Shown here in pieces: positions 61,090 to 64,000 of a DNA stretch of 64,000 nt. The position numbers and the translations under genes are program-made. This DNA is from an uncultured Clostridium sp. (GTDB lineage: Bacteria > Bacillota > Clostridia > TANB77 > CAG-508), in assembly GCA_947427205.1 (NCBI GenBank), contig CANEHB010000001.1:1-64000 (forward strand), read 5' to 3'. The notes beneath the pieces are model-generated. The model was not told where the DNA came from, made no database searches, and was given only the letters and a program-made list of their open reading frames with translations. Position 1 is the first letter of the stretch. The number at the start of each line of letters is the position of its first letter.

Positions 61090-61771
61090 ATGAATAAATT
61101 TATCATTTTTACGATATTACTTTTGGAAATAGTATGTAATATAAATTATGAATTTGATATATATAATAAAAATATTGGGATATTAGAGGAGAAAGCAATG
61201 TTTAAATCACAAGAAATACCAAAAGATATATATGAAAAGATGTTAGGAAAATCAATCCCATTGGAATATAAAGAAAATGTAAATATTACAATGCTATCAT
61301 ATTTGCAAGTATCGTATTTTGGATTTGACAACAAAACTCATATTGGAGAAATAATTGTAAATGCTAAACTTGCTGATGAAGTATTAGAAATTTTTAAAGA
61401 ACTATATGAAATTAAATATCCTATAGAAAAAATAAAATTAATAGATGAATATAATGCAGATGACGAATTATCTATGTCTGATAATAATACTTCTTGTTTT
61501 TGTTATAGAGTTATTTCAGGAACAAATATGCTTTCTAATCATTCTAAACGGTACAGCGATAGATATAAATCCATTGTATAATCCTTATGTAACTAAAGAA
61601 TGTATAAGTCCAGAAGCAGGAATTAAATATGCTGATAGAAGTATAAATCAAGAATATCAAGTTAACGAAAGTGATGCTTTATATAAAATATTTATTAAAC
61701 ATGGATGGTCATGGGGAGGTAATTGGACAAATAAAAAAGACTATCAACATTTTGAGAAAAATATAGACTAG
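61090..61771 (+). CDS. M15-family D-Ala-D-Ala carboxypeptidase-like protein, read through a CGGT glycine quadruplet
   Basis: Reading CGGT at 61549-61552 as Gly joins 153 + 1 + 72 residues into a 226-aa peptidase. The quadruplet supplies the glycine in the zinc motif SxHxxGxAxD (SNHSK-Gly-TAID), without which the enzyme would be dead. The last zinc His lies in DYQHFE after WSWGGNWTNKKD, the VanY-type ending. The N-terminus MNKFIIFTILLLEIVCNI is a signal peptide or anchor. There is no clear ribosome-binding site before ATG 61090; ATG 61198 after GAGGAGA is the alternative. Confidence 0.83.
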
Positions 61772-61867
61772 AAATTATTTTTGCATTGAAAAGTGAAAGG
61801 TTGCAACTTGCATTTAAATAAAAAATAGTGTATATTATATATGATTAGTTGAAGTTAAGGAGAAAAC

Positions 61868-62416
61868 ATGAGAGAAGAATTAATAGATGTATTAGATGAG
61901 AATGGAATAAAAACAGGTCAGGTATTGCCTAGAAAAGAAGTACATAAAAAAGGATTGTGGCATAGAATTATAGTTGTTGCTATTGTAAATGAAAAAAATG
62001 AAATTTTAATACAACAACGTAGTAATAGTAAAGATAAAAATCCTGGAATGTGGGATATATCTGTTACAGGACATTTATCAGCTGGACAAGATTCTTTATC
62101 AGCAGCTACTAGAGAAATAAGTGAAGAAGTAAGTGTTAGTTTAGGATATACAGTTGAAGTTAGAGATTTTAGATTTATGTTTTCTTTTAGAAAAGAAGAA
62201 GAGGTTAATGAAAATCATTATGATAGACAATTTTATGATTTCTTTATTTTAAGACAATCAGGACTTACAGCAGATATTATTAGTTTTCAAGAGAGTGAAG
62301 TTCAAGCAATAAAATTTGTTAATATTAGTGAATTAAATAAAATGAGAGAAGAAAATCTACTTGTAGAAAGAAATGAAGTTTATGACGAACTATCAAATTA
62401 CTTGTTTAGATTATAA
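61868..62416 (+). CDS. Nudix hydrolase
   Basis: A 182-aa protein with a Nudix box GHLSAGQDSLSAATREISEEVSV. The core REISEE is intact, but the first acidic residue of the consensus is Gln and the last Gly is Ser. The N-terminal ELIDVLDENGIKTGQVLPR and HRIIVVAIV segments resemble the isopentenyl-diphosphate isomerase-like Nudix group common in gut Firmicutes. TTAAGGAG precedes ATG. Confidence 0.85.
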   Translation: MREELIDVLDENGIKTGQVLPRKEVHKKGLWHRIIVVAIVNEKNEILIQQRSNSKDKNPGMWDISVTGHLSAGQDSLSAATREISEEVSVSLGYTVEVRDFRFMFSFRKEEEVNENHYDRQFYDFFILRQSGLTADIISFQESEVQAIKFVNISELNKMREENLLVERNEVYDELSNYLFRL

Positions 62417-62430
62417 ATTATGGAGGAAAA

Positions 62431-62871
62431 GTGAATATAAAATCAAATTCGGAAAAAGAAACAATAGAATTAGGTAAAAAAATAGCATCTAGCTTAAAAA
62501 AAGGAATGATAATTGTTTTAACAGGAGACTTAGGTTCTGGAAAAACAAAACTTACAGAAGGAATATTAACATATTTTGGATTACAAGAAGAAATATCAAG
62601 CCCAACTTTTACTATTGTAAATGAATATAATGCAAAAGAATTTAAAATATTTCATTTTGATGTGTATAGATTATCTGATGTAGATGAATTTTTTGCAATA
62701 GGAGGAGAAGAATATTTTGAAAAAGGTGCTAGTATAGTTGAGTGGGGAGAAATGATTGAAGAAATTTTGCCACAAGATTATATAAAAATAACTTTTTCAA
62801 GAGATTTAGAAAATGAGAATACAAGAGAAATAAATATAGAATGCAAAGGAAATGCAAATATAGAAATATAA
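62431..62871 (+). CDS. tsaE: tRNA threonylcarbamoyladenosine ATPase TsaE
   Basis: A 146-aa P-loop ATPase supporting TsaD-TsaB in t6A synthesis. Walker A TGDLGSGKTKLTEGI (about 31), SSPTFTIVNEY and FHFDVYRL are typical. GTG start after GGAGGA. Normally directly followed by tsaB; here a foreign inverted gene intervenes. Confidence 0.95.
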   Translation: MNIKSNSEKETIELGKKIASSLKKGMIIVLTGDLGSGKTKLTEGILTYFGLQEEISSPTFTIVNEYNAKEFKIFHFDVYRLSDVDEFFAIGGEEYFEKGASIVEWGEMIEEILPQDYIKITFSRDLENENTREINIECKGNANIEI

Positions 62872-62881
62872 ATAATAAATC

Positions 62882-62931
62882 GCAAAAGGCGCTTCACCGA
62901 GTTTGGTGACTTGCGCCTTTGCTTTTTTTAC
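62882..62931. terminator. Bidirectional terminator between tsaE and the inverted gene
   Basis: GCAAAAGGCGC (62882-62892) pairs with GCGCCTTTGC (62913-62922), with an inner CACC/GGTG stem, followed by seven T. Confidence 0.85.
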
Positions 62932-62939
62932 TATAACTA

Positions 62940-63605
62940 TTAAACAATATGCTTGTCTGGAAGAGGAATATTTTTTGCATCCCATAAAATCAAAATATGT
63001 TTACTATTTTCGTCCAGATTAGCATTTCCAGTATGAAATTGTAGAGCTGTTTCTTCAGGTTCAAAATATTCCTGTTTTATTTCGCATACTTCTTCCCATG
63101 TTGCCCAACGCTGATTGCAGATAATTGCAACATATTTCCAGTCATTAATTTTGCCATACTTTGATACAGGTTTTTGACAATCCAATGATGTTATTTCAAA
63201 TTTATTAAGGACCTGCTCAATAGGTGGTAATTCAAAGTCAAAATGACTGTTTTTCCATAAGTGTAGGCGATAGTGATTGAAGTTTACATATTCAGAACGC
63301 TTAGGGTGGATTTGAATTACTGGTTCTGAATCATACCAGTAAAATTTGCGCAATACATTCATTTCCAGCCATGTTGGAGTTCTTTTTAAATATTCTAAAT
63401 CTAAAAATGCGTGTTCCCATCCATAAAGTTCTGTTATGTGTGTTGGCATTGAACCTCCTAATGTAGGAAAATGTGTTTGAAACCAGCCATCATTTTTGCA
63501 ACACATATATTCTTCTGTTAGAGTGTTGGTAATAAGATGCTGAAGAAGATTCATTGTGTCAATAAATTCCAACCGGTAAGCTGTAAGCTCTTTTAAATTT
63601 CTCAT
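62940..63605 (-). CDS. DUF7694-like protein of foreign composition
   Basis: A 221-aa protein without signal peptide. The C-terminal part (DWKYVAIICNQRWATWEEVCEIKQEYF, then EETALQFHTG) resembles DUF7694, a small domain often found in phage and mobile genes. GC content is higher than neighbours, and codon 11 is CGG as Arg (63573-63575). It is inverted between tsaE and tsaB, so it is likely an insertion. A GGAGG-like site lies upstream of ATG 63605. Confidence 0.6.
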   Translation of the reverse strand: MRNLKELTAYRLEFIDTMNLLQHLITNTLTEEYMCCKNDGWFQTHFPTLGGSMPTHITELYGWEHAFLDLEYLKRTPTWLEMNVLRKFYWYDSEPVIQIHPKRSEYVNFNHYRLHLWKNSHFDFELPPIEQVLNKFEITSLDCQKPVSKYGKINDWKYVAIICNQRWATWEEVCEIKQEYFEPEETALQFHTGNANLDENSKHILILWDAKNIPLPDKHIV

Positions 63606-63813
63606 GTTGCATTTTCACATATATGAGCTATATGTGTATGACCTCCTATTCATTTTATGTCAACAATAATTATATCATGTATTTATAAAGAAATCAAATA
63701 TATGCATATTTAAAAATTTTTTATTTTTTTTAGTATATTTAACACATGTACATAATTAGTATTAAGTTACATTATGCTTTTTATTAATATATAAATGATT
63801 AATTGTCAAAATA

Positions 63814-63842
63814 TTTACAAATCATTAAGATTGTTATAAAAT
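63814..63842 (+). promoter_or_regulatory. Promoter of tsaB
   Basis: TTTACA (63814-63819), 17-bp spacer, TAAAAT (63837-63842). It restores expression to tsaB after its separation from tsaE. Nothing else is recognised in 63606-63911. Confidence 0.5.
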
Positions 63843-63911
63843 ATAAATCAAATAAAAAGAAAGGAGTTTTGTATAAGAACAAATTATTTGTTTTTGTGCA
63901 AAATATTATAT

Positions 63912-64000
63912 ATGAAAATTTTAGCAATAGATACATCAAGTAAAATATGTAGTACAGCTATATTAGAAGATGAAAATGTAATTGATATAAATAATTTAGA
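63912..64000 (+). CDS. tsaB: tRNA threonylcarbamoyladenosine protein TsaB, 5' part
   Basis: The first 29 codons begin MKILAIDTSSKICSTAILED, the TsaB start of the ASKHA fold; the gene runs off the window. AAAGGAG at 63860-63866 is far (46 bases) from ATG 63912, so the real start or leader is uncertain. Confidence 0.85.
   Translation, partial: MKILAIDTSSKICSTAILEDENVIDINNL

Noticed and set aside
61445..61771. Separate gene overlapping the M15 peptidase
   Set aside because: Only the part after the CGGT site is meaningful; it is the C-terminal half of the same peptidase.

Overview
The window is a contiguous piece of a very AT-rich Firmicute chromosome, most likely an uncultivated gut-type Clostridia. 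Signs are TTGACA/TATAAT promoters, strong AGGAGG ribosome-binding sites, SepF, DivIVA and FtsK, a CIRCE-controlled groESL, a DUF1846 protein and CCA-encoding tRNA genes. I cannot name the genus. There are no rRNA genes and no CRISPR array.

Bases 1-43,550 are mostly housekeeping genes on the + strand. They cover translation and RNA (lysS fused to an HD domain, tsaD, lepA, rlmB, miaA, rsmD, ylxM-ffh, rpsP-khpA-rimM-trmD-rplS), chaperones (groES-groEL), DNA repair (mutL, radA), CTP synthesis (pyrG) and division (sepF, divIVA, ftsK). Several native proteins carry long low-complexity extensions (RlmB, L19, MutL). A 58-59 bp repeat lies in front of ftsK as one copy and in front of a cyclophilin as six tandem copies.

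Bases 43,690-44,107 hold three tRNA-Gly genes. Two are ordinary UCC tRNAs. The third has G37 after the anticodon, so its loop presents 5'-UCCG-3', the complement of the four bases CGGA. From the 3' end of this tRNA gene to 50,288 lies a 6.2-kb integrative mobilizable element: tyrosine integrase, excisionase, MobV relaxase, an ECF sigma/anti-sigma pair, and a type III toxin-antitoxin locus (ToxI repeats of exactly 36 bp, a terminator, then ToxN). It is bounded by 15-bp direct repeats.

Bases 50,289-64,000 are accessory and then native again: a serine recombinase, a DUF1016 nuclease-like protein, an asparaginase, an ECF sigma factor with an ABC exporter, UraA, an M15 peptidase, a Nudix protein, tsaE, and the start of tsaB.

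The central result is a probable natural quadruplet-decoding system. Five native-looking genes (28460-29984, 50841-52632, 53931-55003, 57411-58653, 61090-61771) are each split by a +1 frameshift. All six break points are an in-frame CGG followed by any base (CGGT x3, CGGA x2, CGGG x1). Reading CGGN as one four-base glycine codon restores every protein, including invariant glycines of the serine recombinase, asparaginase and M15 families. By eye I found no other in-frame CGG in any AT-rich gene here. The tRNA-Gly(UCCG) at 44005-44078 is the obvious decoder. Three genes of foreign, more GC-rich composition (16737-17462, 60560-60928 and the minus-strand 62940-63605) do use CGG as ordinary arginine, which fits recent transfer from standard-code hosts and is the main complication.
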